Assembly: GCA_000434215.1 (NCBI GenBank)
Contig: HF999656.1
Span: 3,029-9,080 of the forward strand
DNA: 6,052 nucleotides
From: Bacteroides sp. CAG:144
GTDB taxonomy: Bacteria; Bacteroidota; Bacteroidia; Bacteroidales; UBA11471
Direction of reading: 5' to 3'
Shown here: positions 1 through 5,819 of the stretch, one piece after another
How positions within the stretch are numbered: the stretch's first letter is position 1
Layout: the number at the start of each line of letters is the position of its first letter
Notes under the pieces: model-generated
The model's database searches: none
What the model was told of the DNA's origin: nothing
The model's input: the letters and a program-made list of their open reading frames with translations, nothing else
Made by a program: the position numbers and the translations under genes

Positions 1-225
1 CGTTTTCTTGCTTTTTGCCATTTGGTAAAAATTTTATCGGATCAGCTTCTCATTTTAGGGGCAGTCATACAGCAATAGTGCTGATTTTTTATCGAAAAAA
101 TTCTTGATGCGGTGTCGGATACTTTTGTTTTTTGAGTCCTGCATATACTTGGGACGATAATTAAAATCAATGGAATGAGGAATCGGAAAATTTGTTTTTA
201 TCGGTTTATAGAAAGGAACTTATAT
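1..225. other. AT-rich intergenic stretch without a convincing gene
   Basis: All six frames are broken by stops or lack a plausible start. The best candidate is a 29-codon minus-strand ORF at 55-144 (begins MQDSKNKS, ends LLLYDCP, lysine-rich). Its frame is open upstream to a stop near 222 but has no earlier ATG, no ribosome binding site and no recognisable family. On the plus strand, frame 1 is open from base 1 to a TAG at 76-78 (ends LILGAVIQQ). That could be the last 25 residues of a gene entering from the left, but nothing supports it beyond its being open. The stretch lies downstream of the minus-strand terminator at 226-263, so it could be the start of a region controlled by that element. 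Confidence 0.5.
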
Positions 226-263
226 AAAAAGAAAAGGTTGTCTCACGACAACCCGTTTTCTTT
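226..263 (-). terminator. Intrinsic terminator with GNRA-type tetraloop
   Basis: Read on the minus strand, GGTTGTC pairs with GACAACC around a GTGA loop (236-253). The stem is lengthened by AAAGAAAA (263-256) pairing with TTTTCTTT (235-228) across a two-base bulge at 254-255, giving about 15 pairs. The 3' arm runs into TTTTCTTTTT (235-226), a typical U-rich release tract. The strand is chosen because GUGA is a GNRA tetraloop only on the minus strand (the plus strand gives UCAC) and because the longer T tract lies on that side. It would end the short transcript starting near 295. No other terminator is visible for the esterase gene at 407-1213, so it may also end that mRNA. Confidence 0.72.
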
Positions 264-295
264 GTAAACCTTAAATTTAATACTATGAAAAAACA
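226..295 (-). ncRNA. Candidate ~70-nt small RNA or attenuated leader
   Basis: A complete Bacteroides-type promoter (301-332) predicts a start near 294-296, and an intrinsic terminator closes the unit at about 226, so the product is roughly 70 bases. The transcribed part before the hairpin is A/U-rich with no ATG, so it is unlikely to encode a leader peptide. It contains AAATTTAAGG, followed by TTTACAAAG just before the stem. No protein-coding gene follows on this strand within the window. It is either a free-standing small RNA or a leader whose downstream gene lies beyond base 1. I have an unverified recollection of similar promoter-plus-hairpin blocks recurring in Bacteroidales genomes. The match to a known Rfam family, if any, is not established here. 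Confidence 0.5.
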
Positions 296-300
296 TGGTA

Positions 301-332
301 CAAATATAGGGTTTGGTATGAATGCTTCCAAA
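301..332 (-). promoter_or_regulatory. Bacteroides-type promoter, both boxes present
   Basis: On the minus strand a TTTG box (332-329) is followed after 20 bases by TATATTTG (308-301). This matches the primary-sigma consensus TTTG-N19-21-TAnnTTTG exactly, and it is the only promoter in the window with both boxes at proper spacing. The expected start is near 295, giving a short transcript that ends at the 226-263 hairpin. A pair of imperfect direct repeats lies immediately upstream (337-397), where an activator would bind. Confidence 0.65.
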
Positions 333-336
333 TATC

Positions 337-397
337 TGTGTGAAAATCTTTGTCTGTTTAACAATGTTTGTGTGAAAAATGGCTTTGTTGTTAACAA
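337..397 (-). repeat. Two imperfect direct repeats upstream of the small-RNA promoter
   Basis: Copy A is 337-364 and copy B is 369-397. Read on the plus strand, each begins TGTGTGAAAA, continues through a CTTTGT core and ends in a GTT(T)AACAA block, with small insertions between copies. The copies start 32 bases apart, about three helical turns, and occupy roughly -42 to -102 relative to the predicted start near 295. Copy B also contains the palindrome TTGTTAACAA (388-397). Position and phasing suit tandem binding sites for a transcriptional activator, but the regulator is unknown and chance duplication in AT-rich DNA is possible. Confidence 0.45.
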
Positions 398-406
398 AAT
401 ATCTAT

Positions 407-1213
407 TTATTTGGAAGAATCAAAATATTTGTTGAAGAATACGATTTGATAATCGATGGCATTTCCGCAATATTCGATAGTATGTCGCCCCGGGTGATTG
501 TAGTAATCGTGAGGAATTCCTCGTTTAAGAAGTTCGTTATGGAGCTGTTGATTGACTTTATAGAAGAAGTCTCCGTATCCGCAGTCGATAACGATATGCA
601 GCTGTTTGTCGGAAAGGCTGTCGAGTTGGTTGATGACGGTGTATTCGTTCCAGCGTTCGGGGTATTCATCGTAGCTGCCGAGTTGCTCTTTCATTTTCCA
701 GTTTTCGGGAAAAGGCCGTATGTCTACTCCTCCGCTGATACTACCGCCGGCACCGAAAATATCGGGATGGCGCATCGAGAGCCACAGACCACCATGCCCA
801 CCCATGCTGAACCCCGTTATGGCGCGACCTTTGCGATTGTCGCGAGTTGCATAGTGTTTGTCGATATAGGTGGTAAGTTCTTGGGAAACAAATGTTTCAA
901 ATTGTGATTGCGGATCGGTGGGACTGTCCCAGTACCAACTGCTTTCTCCATCGGGACAGACGAAAATGAGACTGTCTCGGGTGGCTATATCGTTCAAGGC
1001 AGGTTTTATGGTAATCCAAGAGTTTTGATCGCCTCCGTATCCGTGCAGAAGATAGATGACCGGATAGGCAGCTTTTTTGTCATAGTTGTCGGGAAGGATA
1101 ATGACGCAGGGAATAGAACGATTCATTTTATGGCTGGGGACATTTTTTTTCACTATTTTGGCCGGAGCGCATAGGGCGAAAAGAAGAAACGTCAAAGTGA
1201 GGATTTGTTTCAT
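407..1213 (-). CDS. Secreted esterase, alpha/beta hydrolase of the esterase D / EstA type
   Basis: A 268-residue serine hydrolase of the 'putative esterase' (esterase D) family, which includes S-formylglutathione hydrolase, tributyrin esterase and feruloyl/acetyl-xylan esterases. Residues 1-18 are a signal peptide with an AxA-type cleavage site (Ala-Pro-Ala before Lys19). Cys15 follows Leu, so there is no lipobox, and a soluble periplasmic or secreted enzyme is expected. HGYGG (57-61) supplies the oxyanion hole, SWYWDSP (92-98) is the family signature, and GFSMGG (134-139) carries nucleophile Ser136. By family alignment Asp215 (CGYGDFF) and His244 (GRHTIEY) complete the triad. The usual Trp near the catalytic His is absent. 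Length is normal and no frameshift is seen. It is a single-gene unit, divergent from mutY, with a -7 box at 1239-1246. The natural ester substrate (short acyl, acetyl or feruloyl) cannot be read from sequence. Confidence 0.9.
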   Translation of the reverse strand: MKQILTLTFLLFALCAPAKIVKKNVPSHKMNRSIPCVIILPDNYDKKAAYPVIYLLHGYGGDQNSWITIKPALNDIATRDSLIFVCPDGESSWYWDSPTDPQSQFETFVSQELTTYIDKHYATRDNRKGRAITGFSMGGHGGLWLSMRHPDIFGAGGSISGGVDIRPFPENWKMKEQLGSYDEYPERWNEYTVINQLDSLSDKQLHIVIDCGYGDFFYKVNQQLHNELLKRGIPHDYYNHPGRHTIEYCGNAIDYQIVFFNKYFDSSK

Positions 1214-1238
1214 GGTTATTCTTTAAAAGTTCGTGTTG

Positions 1239-1246
1239 CAAACATA
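1239..1246 (-). promoter_or_regulatory. Putative -7 box for the esterase gene
   Basis: TATGTTTG on the minus strand matches TAnnTTTG exactly. The predicted start near 1232 leaves about 20 untranslated bases before the ATG at 1213. No TTTG lies at the proper distance upstream, so the -33 box is weak or absent. The leader is A/T-rich without a Shine-Dalgarno sequence, as is common in Bacteroidota. Confidence 0.45.
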
Positions 1247-1309
1247 AGAAAAATAACGATAGCTGATATTTTATTTTCTGGGTTTAGTAGGTCTGTTTGT
1301 TATTTTGCA

Positions 1310-1321
1310 GGGAATATTCCC
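1310..1321. promoter_or_regulatory. 12-base perfect palindrome between esterase and mutY
   Basis: GGGAATATTCCC is a perfect inverted repeat without spacer. It lies in the 201-base divergent gap, about 65 bases upstream of each predicted -7 box. A dimeric regulator could bind here and act on either gene, but a single short palindrome can arise by chance and no regulator gene is nearby. Confidence 0.25.
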
Positions 1322-1385
1322 GCTATATGATTCGGGATTCATGCTATTTCTTGAAGTTACGGCGGTTATACTCGATGCTTTTCAT

Positions 1386-1393
1386 TACTTTTG
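1386..1393 (+). promoter_or_regulatory. Putative -7 box for mutY
   Basis: TACTTTTG matches TAnnTTTG exactly. The expected start near 1400 puts the ATG at 1415 after a leader of about 15 bases and makes the in-frame TTG at 1403 an unlikely start codon. No well-placed TTTG -33 box is visible. Confidence 0.4.
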
Positions 1394-1414
1394 CCATAAA
1401 ATTTGATACCCGAT

Positions 1415-2509
1415 ATGCCCGATAAGAAGAATTTCGCAACCCGTCTTGAACGCTGGTTTGAAGAGAACAAACGGTCGTTACCGTGGCGGGAGACGACTGA
1501 TCCCTACCTGATATGGATTTCAGAAATTATTCTGCAACAGACACGAGTCGCGCAGGGGCTGGATTATTACCGGCGTTTTATAGGGCGTTTTCCCGATGTT
1601 CATGAGCTTGCGGTTTCCGATGAAGATGAGGTTTTGAAGTATTGGGAAGGGTTGGGGTATTACAGTCGTGCCCGGAATTTGCATGCTGCTGCCCGTCAAG
1701 TGATGCGGGATTTTGAGGGGCGGTTTCCTGATACTTACGAGGGGATACGTTCTCTCAAAGGGGTCGGAGATTATACGGCTGCGGCGATAGCCTCTTTTGC
1801 TTACGGCTTGCCTCATGCGGTGGTCGATGGTAATGTGTATCGGGTCCTTTCCCGATTGTTTGCCGTTGATACTCCTATCGATACGACGGCAGGGCGCAAA
1901 TTGTTTTCGGCTTTGGCCGATGAAATGCTCGATCGTCGTTATCCGGCTCTTTATAATCAGGCGATTATGGAATTGGGCGCATTGCAGTGTTTGCCGCGTT
2001 CACCCCGGTGTCCTGACTGTCCGCTTTTCCTTTCTTGCGAAGCTGTTGCCGCAGGTGCGGTCGATATGTATCCCGTGAAATCGGGAAAAACCGTGGTGCT
2101 GCCCCGTTATTTCAATTATTTGGTAGTACATTGCGGAGATGATGTATTCATAGCTCGTCGGGACGGAAAGGACATTTGGCGGAATCTGTATGAATTTGTA
2201 TTGATAGAAAGCGATAAAGAATTGACATTCGAGGCATTGCAGCATAACGATTTTTATCGGAAAATTTTCGGAGATACCGCGGTTCGGATTTCCACCCCTC
2301 CGTTTTCGCATCGCCACATATTGTCGCATCGGATTATTTATGCGACCTTTCATACGATAGAAGTCGATATGCTTCCCGACGGTTTGTTTTCTTATGTTCG
2401 AGTCCCGTATCGGGAAGTGGGGCGTTATGCATTTTCCCGGCTTACCGGTCTTTATTTCGACTGGTTGGAAAAATCCTCGAAAAATCCGACACTTGAATTA
2501 TTTGGTTGA
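1415..2509 (+). CDS. mutY: Adenine DNA glycosylase MutY (A/G-specific)
   Basis: Removes adenine mispaired with 8-oxoguanine, the step of the GO base-excision repair system that prevents G:C to T:A transversions. The 364-residue protein has the full family layout. Catalytic Glu37 is in WISEIILQQT (34-43), the helix-hairpin-helix is LKGVGDYTAA (114-123), and the conserved Asp138 is in VDGNVYR. A [4Fe-4S] cluster site is formed by Cys192, Cys199, Cys202 and Cys208 (spacing C-x6-C-x2-C-x5-C). These residue numbers coincide with those of the E. coli enzyme. The C-terminal MutT-like domain (about 229-352), which reads 8-oxoG, carries the FSH/SHR segment at 297-306. ATG 1415 is preferred over the in-frame TTG at 1403, which would sit on the predicted transcription start. 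The gene is transcribed alone, divergent from the esterase and convergent with rsmD. Nothing appears truncated. Confidence 0.97.
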   Translation: MPDKKNFATRLERWFEENKRSLPWRETTDPYLIWISEIILQQTRVAQGLDYYRRFIGRFPDVHELAVSDEDEVLKYWEGLGYYSRARNLHAAARQVMRDFEGRFPDTYEGIRSLKGVGDYTAAAIASFAYGLPHAVVDGNVYRVLSRLFAVDTPIDTTAGRKLFSALADEMLDRRYPALYNQAIMELGALQCLPRSPRCPDCPLFLSCEAVAAGAVDMYPVKSGKTVVLPRYFNYLVVHCGDDVFIARRDGKDIWRNLYEFVLIESDKELTFEALQHNDFYRKIFGDTAVRISTPPFSHRHILSHRIIYATFHTIEVDMLPDGLFSYVRVPYREVGRYAFSRLTGLYFDWLEKSSKNPTLELFG

Positions 2510-2544
2510 TCGTTAGGTAACGATTTATTGAGGAGCGTTTTTTT
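2509..2544 (+). terminator. Weak hairpin plus T run between convergent mutY and rsmD
   Basis: ATCGTT (2509-2514) pairs with AACGAT (2519-2524) around an AGGT loop, starting on the last base of the mutY stop codon. A run of seven T follows at 2538-2544, inside the rsmD stop codon on the other strand. The 13-base gap between stem and T run is longer than in a standard intrinsic terminator, so function is uncertain. On the minus strand the same stem is not followed by T, so I see no clear terminator for rsmD. Confidence 0.3.
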
Positions 2545-3115
2545 ACGATTTCTGTCCTTCCGAATCGCTTTTTAGATTTTTGTCGGGAGTGAAAAAACTG
2601 AAATTGACACTGCCGTATATTCTTTGTTGGTCGAACTCGGGCAGATTGGAGAAATCATATTTTTTTGAATGTTCGAGGACGAAAATCCCTCCCGGAGCCA
2701 ATAGCCCGGCATTGAGTACGAGGGGCGCGATTTCGTCGAATTGGGGTAGATCGTAAGGTGGGTCGGCAAAGATGAAATCGAACTTTTCCCGACATGACGG
2801 GACGAAACGAAATACATCTCCCTTGATGGGTAAGATTTCACGGGCGTCGAGTTGGGTGGCCACTTTGCGGATAAAATTGTATTGTACCGGATAATTTTCG
2901 ACTGCAACGACTCTGCGGCATCCTCTCGATGCCAATTCAAAACTTATGGCTCCTGTCCCGGCGAAAAGGTCGAGAGCTTTCATTCCTTCGAAATCGAGTA
3001 GATTTTGAAGAACATTGAATAGGTTTTCGCGAGCGAAATCGGTTGTGGGTCTTGCTTTTATGTGGGTCGGCACGTCGAAACGGCGGCGACCGTATTTGCC
3101 GCTTATAATCCGCAT
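2543..3115 (-). CDS. rsmD: 16S rRNA (guanine966-N2)-methyltransferase RsmD
   Basis: Transfers a methyl group from S-adenosylmethionine to N2 of G966 (E. coli numbering) in 16S rRNA during small-subunit assembly; cytoplasmic. The 190-residue protein is of normal length. It begins with the characteristic MRIISGKYGRRRF, followed by the substrate-side motif RPTTDFARENLFN (22-34), the SAM-binding motif DLFAGTGAISFE (49-60), an acidic residue at Glu73 (VAVEN) and the N-methyltransferase motif DPPY (118-121). The tail (about 178-190) is polar and probably disordered. Its start lies inside the end of the upstream DUF3822 gene with a 13-base overlap, so the two are almost certainly co-transcribed and may be translationally coupled. 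An rsmD-DUF3822 neighbourhood is usual in Bacteroidota. Confidence 0.95.
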   Translation of the reverse strand: MRIISGKYGRRRFDVPTHIKARPTTDFARENLFNVLQNLLDFEGMKALDLFAGTGAISFELASRGCRRVVAVENYPVQYNFIRKVATQLDAREILPIKGDVFRFVPSCREKFDFIFADPPYDLPQFDEIAPLVLNAGLLAPGGIFVLEHSKKYDFSNLPEFDQQRIYGSVNFSFFTPDKNLKSDSEGQKS

Positions 3116-3927
3116 AGAGGTATGGTTATGAGTTCAAACGGGGCATCGATCGTCTCTTTCCCGATACGGAAAAGTTGCGAAGGGAAAGGATAAGGCAGTA
3201 CCGTTTTTATGTATTTTTGTAAAAGTTCGGTAAGAGGTTGTCGCAAGTTTTTTTGTCCGGCGAGGTAGATGCGGTCGCGAGTTTGGTCGAGACTTAGTTG
3301 TTTCCATGCCAATAGGGTATAGTAGGCTATGTCTTCGACCGAAGCGTAGTCGAACGTATTGCCGAGGAGTAACCGTCCTTGTTTGAATACGATGAGGTCG
3401 ACTCGCTCTTTTCTTAAATGCAGATATGCTTTTGTTTCATTGCCGTTGCGGCTGTGGAGAAAAAAGTATTCGCAAAGCGAAGCCAACGGATGTAATATGA
3501 TCGGGTTTGAAAACGTGCGACAGAGGAATGTATATAATTCGTGTTCGACCCCGAATAACAAGTAGGCGTGGTTGAGAACCAAGTGATTCTCGATTACGTG
3601 GTCATCGTGTCCCGAGAAACAGAAGTCGTAGTAGGGAAGGCGGTTTTCTTCCTCTTTTTCCAGTTCTTCGGGAACGAATGTGAAGTGCGACGTATCGACA
3701 AGTATGTAAGTACGGTCGTATTCCTGCAACAACTGCGGGTTTTCGTAAACGCAATTTTTTACGTTTTCGCACAACGGTCTGTTTTTTGCGGTAAAAGAGA
3801 CGGAACAACTTTGATAAGTGTCATCTTCGAGTGGGTCGAAAGAGGCGAAATAGATGCCGTCGTTGCGAAGTTCTACCAGCAAATGGTGGCCAGATGGCGG
3901 AACGGTTGTATTTCCTGTCGTACTCAT
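3103..3927 (-). CDS. DUF3822 family protein of unknown function
   Basis: A 274-residue cytoplasmic protein with no signal peptide or membrane segment, which I assign to the Bacteroidota-restricted DUF3822 family. Supporting features are its position directly upstream of rsmD, its length, the 'ILVDTSHFTFVPEEL' segment (75-89) and the ending PFELITIPLCGL. The N-terminal half contains LLVELRNDGIYFASFD (16-31). The C-terminal half, KAYLHLRKERVDLIVFKQGRLL (from 166) then YASVEDIAYYTL (194-205) then RIYLAG (219-224), has the strand-turn-strand then helix then 'hhhxG' order of actin-like (PilM/FtsA-type) folds. That resemblance is my inference, and no phosphate-binding residues are convincing. First gene of a two-gene operon; the ATG at 3927 is the only usable start after an in-frame stop at 3973-3975. 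A role linked to ribosome maturation is suggested only by co-transcription with rsmD. Confidence 0.85.
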   Translation of the reverse strand: MSTTGNTTVPPSGHHLLVELRNDGIYFASFDPLEDDTYQSCSVSFTAKNRPLCENVKNCVYENPQLLQEYDRTYILVDTSHFTFVPEELEKEEENRLPYYDFCFSGHDDHVIENHLVLNHAYLLFGVEHELYTFLCRTFSNPIILHPLASLCEYFFLHSRNGNETKAYLHLRKERVDLIVFKQGRLLLGNTFDYASVEDIAYYTLLAWKQLSLDQTRDRIYLAGQKNLRQPLTELLQKYIKTVLPYPFPSQLFRIGKETIDAPFELITIPLCGL

Positions 3928-4018
3928 AGTAAAAAGTCTTCGAAGCAGAGATAGTCGGGTGTGAAGATACCCTTATTCGGGAGTCTGTCCTATTTCTTCT
4001 ACCTATATTTTGATGTTA

Positions 4019-4026
4019 CAAATGTA
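4019..4026 (-). promoter_or_regulatory. Putative -7 box for the DUF3822-rsmD operon
   Basis: TACATTTG on the minus strand matches TAnnTTTG exactly. The predicted start near 4012 gives a leader of about 85 bases. The box sits within TTACA-AA-TGTAA (4016-4027), a short inverted repeat that could be an operator or chance. No good -33 TTTG is seen. Confidence 0.4.
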
Positions 4027-4142
4027 ATGAAAAATCTTATTCTTCGGCAGAGAAATCTCGGCATAGCTTCGGGCTGTGTTAAAAATGCCGTTGGGCAGGA
4101 ATAAAGTTGGGGGTCGAGGTGATTGTAAGTCAGATATTATCT

Positions 4143-4150
4143 TATTTTTG
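4143..4150 (+). promoter_or_regulatory. Putative -7 box for the M64 lipoprotein gene
   Basis: TATTTTTG matches TAnnTTTG exactly and predicts a start near 4157, about 19 bases before the ATG at 4176. The only nearby -33 candidate is ATTG at 4122-4125, with a short 17-base spacer. The box decides the start codon: the frame is open back to a TTG at 4107, but that lies upstream of the promoter. Confidence 0.45.
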
Positions 4151-4175
4151 CAAAGAAAATTATTCCGATAAATTT

Positions 4176-5795
4176 ATGAAATATTTTTATTTAAACCGTT
4201 TTGTGCGGTCGGTTTTCGGCATTGCAGTATGCCTGTTTGCATTTGTGTCTTGTTCCGATGACGAACCTTTTTCCGATAATAACATAGTTGTTCCACCTAC
4301 GACCGATACTATACCGTCCGAGGGGGTAGTAATAGGAGATGAGAATTTACGGGCCGCCTTGCTTGCTTTGTTGCAGACCGATGAACTTACAACCGAAAAT
4401 TTGGCAACGGTTACGACTCTTTCGTTGCGGGCCAAGAATTATTCTACTCTTGAAGGTATTTCGGCTTTGGTCAATCTCGACTCTCTTACCATCGATAACA
4501 ATATAGGGAAAGCTTTTATCGAATTCCCGGCGGAAATAGCAAGCATGAAAAATCTGACCTATCTCAAAGCGTCGAGCGTGTTTCGGGGGACTTTACCCGA
4601 TTCGTTATCGGGTTTTACATATTTCTCGGTAGGTGAGAGTTTCTTGGGTGGAAATATTCCGCCTCGTCTTATGGATCTTTCGGCCGAACGCATTACTTTG
4701 AATATCAGTCGCAGCCGTTTTATGGGACTCCCCGTGGATATATGGAGAAAGTTGTGTGCCGATGTGGAAAAATACCAGATGAGCCAGTCGCTGGCTCCTC
4801 AGGCTGCCGGATATTTTCTTTCGCTTTACGATCCCGACAGTGCGTTGCATACTCAGTATCACGCCGATGGTGATTTTGAAATTTACCAGACGCATAGCAA
4901 AGGGAACGGTATCAATATGTTTATTCTTTGCGACGGTTTCGATTACTCCTGTAATGCTGTCGACGGTATTGCCGAGAAGGTTATGAAGTTCAGCGTGGAG
5001 CAAATGTTTGCCATCGAGCCGATGACTTCTCTTCGAGACTATTTCGATATTTATCTGGTATATGTCGAGTCTCCCGAGAAAGGTATGACATATTCTTCCG
5101 ATGGGGAGACGAATGACTGGGAGGTAGAGACGAAATTCGGTACGCACCAGCCTAATGTCAATAATCGATACTATTTGTGCGATACGCCGGGTATTCTCGA
5201 TTTTATTGCGGCCAGTACCGGAATTTCTCCGAGAGGCGGTATTGTGATGCTGGTTGCACATAATATGGTACATGGAGGTTCGGCCGGAATGGAGTATGTT
5301 TCCGACCGTACTTCGTTCAGTGTTTCGACGATAGAACCTAAGTTTGCGAAGACCGTTTGGCACGAGAGTGTGGGGCATTCCATCGGTTGGTTGGCCGATG
5401 AGTATGTAGAGAGCGATAATGCCATGTCGGAAATTCCGTCCGATACCCGTGATTATTATGTGTCCGAATACGATCGGTGGGATTACGGTCGTAATATGGC
5501 CTTTACCCATGATACGGCTTCGGTCTGGTGGGCCGATTTTATCGGAGACGAGCGTTATGCCGATGAAAAAATCGGACTTTATGAAGGTGGAAATTACTGG
5601 GGAAAAGGTGTGTGGCGTCCTACCGAGAATAGTATTATGCGCACGTATGACCGTGATCAACAGTTCAGTGCCCCATGTCGGGCCGTCATTTATAAAGAGG
5701 TAATGACAAGAGCTTTGGGCGAGGAATTTACCTATTCGTATGAGGATTTTGTAAAATTCGATATGAAAGACGCTTATTATCCGTTGGCGGAATAG
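4176..5795 (+). CDS. Surface-type lipoprotein with leucine-rich repeats and an M64-family (IgA-peptidase-like) metallopeptidase domain
   Basis: A 539-residue lipoprotein. Residues 1-25 are a signal peptide with acceptor Cys26 (FVSC). The following Ser-Asp-Asp-Glu resembles the Bacteroidota lipoprotein export signal, so the protein is probably exposed on the outer membrane surface. A Pro/Thr-rich linker (36-50) leads to a leucine-rich repeat region (about 54-185) that opens with an internalin-like cap (DENLRAALLALL). The peptidase domain (about 230-520) contains GNGINMFILCDGFDY (243-257), IEPMTSLRDYFDIYLVYVES (280-299), the zinc motif HESVGHSIGWLADEY (396-410), and YEGGNYWGKGVWRPTENSIMR (469-489) followed by FSAPCRAVIY (497-506), all typical of M64. 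Likely zinc ligands are His396 and His401 with Glu397 as base; the third ligand may be Asp408 or Glu409. The motif reads HExxxH, one residue longer than HExxH. Family naming comes from a clostridial IgA protease; cleavage of IgA by this protein is not implied. Monocistronic, ending at the terminator at 5820. Confidence 0.88.
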   Translation: MKYFYLNRFVRSVFGIAVCLFAFVSCSDDEPFSDNNIVVPPTTDTIPSEGVVIGDENLRAALLALLQTDELTTENLATVTTLSLRAKNYSTLEGISALVNLDSLTIDNNIGKAFIEFPAEIASMKNLTYLKASSVFRGTLPDSLSGFTYFSVGESFLGGNIPPRLMDLSAERITLNISRSRFMGLPVDIWRKLCADVEKYQMSQSLAPQAAGYFLSLYDPDSALHTQYHADGDFEIYQTHSKGNGINMFILCDGFDYSCNAVDGIAEKVMKFSVEQMFAIEPMTSLRDYFDIYLVYVESPEKGMTYSSDGETNDWEVETKFGTHQPNVNNRYYLCDTPGILDFIAASTGISPRGGIVMLVAHNMVHGGSAGMEYVSDRTSFSVSTIEPKFAKTVWHESVGHSIGWLADEYVESDNAMSEIPSDTRDYYVSEYDRWDYGRNMAFTHDTASVWWADFIGDERYADEKIGLYEGGNYWGKGVWRPTENSIMRTYDRDQQFSAPCRAVIYKEVMTRALGEEFTYSYEDFVKFDMKDAYYPLAE

Positions 5796-5819
5796 GTGTT
5801 TTGCCAATATCGTAGTCCT

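Noticed and set aside
144..151. TATACTTG as a plus-strand -7 box with TTTG at 124-127
   Set aside because: One mismatch to TAnnTTTG, a 16-base spacer instead of 19-21, and no plus-strand gene follows.
206..397. 63-codon minus-strand ORF beginning MLTTKPFFTQ
   Set aside because: Runs across the promoter, transcription start and terminator hairpin of the small-RNA unit and has low-complexity AT-driven composition.
285..449. 54-codon plus-strand ORF beginning MKKHGTNIGFG
   Set aside because: Its start lies inside the minus-strand promoter/small-RNA unit, it has no ribosome binding site or plus-strand promoter, and its 3' end runs into the esterase coding region antisense.
446..907. 153-codon plus-strand open frame antisense to the esterase
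   Set aside because: Shadow of the esterase reading frame; the sense strand has a signal peptide and the catalytic motif.
1403..1417. TTG at 1403 as an upstream start for mutY
   Set aside because: It sits almost on the start predicted from the TACTTTTG box, adds only four residues, and an ATG with the expected MutY N-terminus follows at 1415.
3568..3954. 128-codon plus-strand open frame antisense to the DUF3822 gene
   Set aside because: Overlaps a family-supported gene, has no start-site signals and no recognisable domain.
4107..4175. TTG at 4107 as the start of the M64 lipoprotein
   Set aside because: It lies upstream of the predicted promoter and would put 23 residues in front of a clear lipoprotein signal peptide.
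4605..5807. 400-codon open frame on the minus strand antisense to the M64 lipoprotein gene
   Set aside because: No recognisable domain, an atypical composition rich in Ile, His, Arg and Thr, and complete overlap with a gene that has clear family motifs; it mirrors the codon bias of the sense gene.
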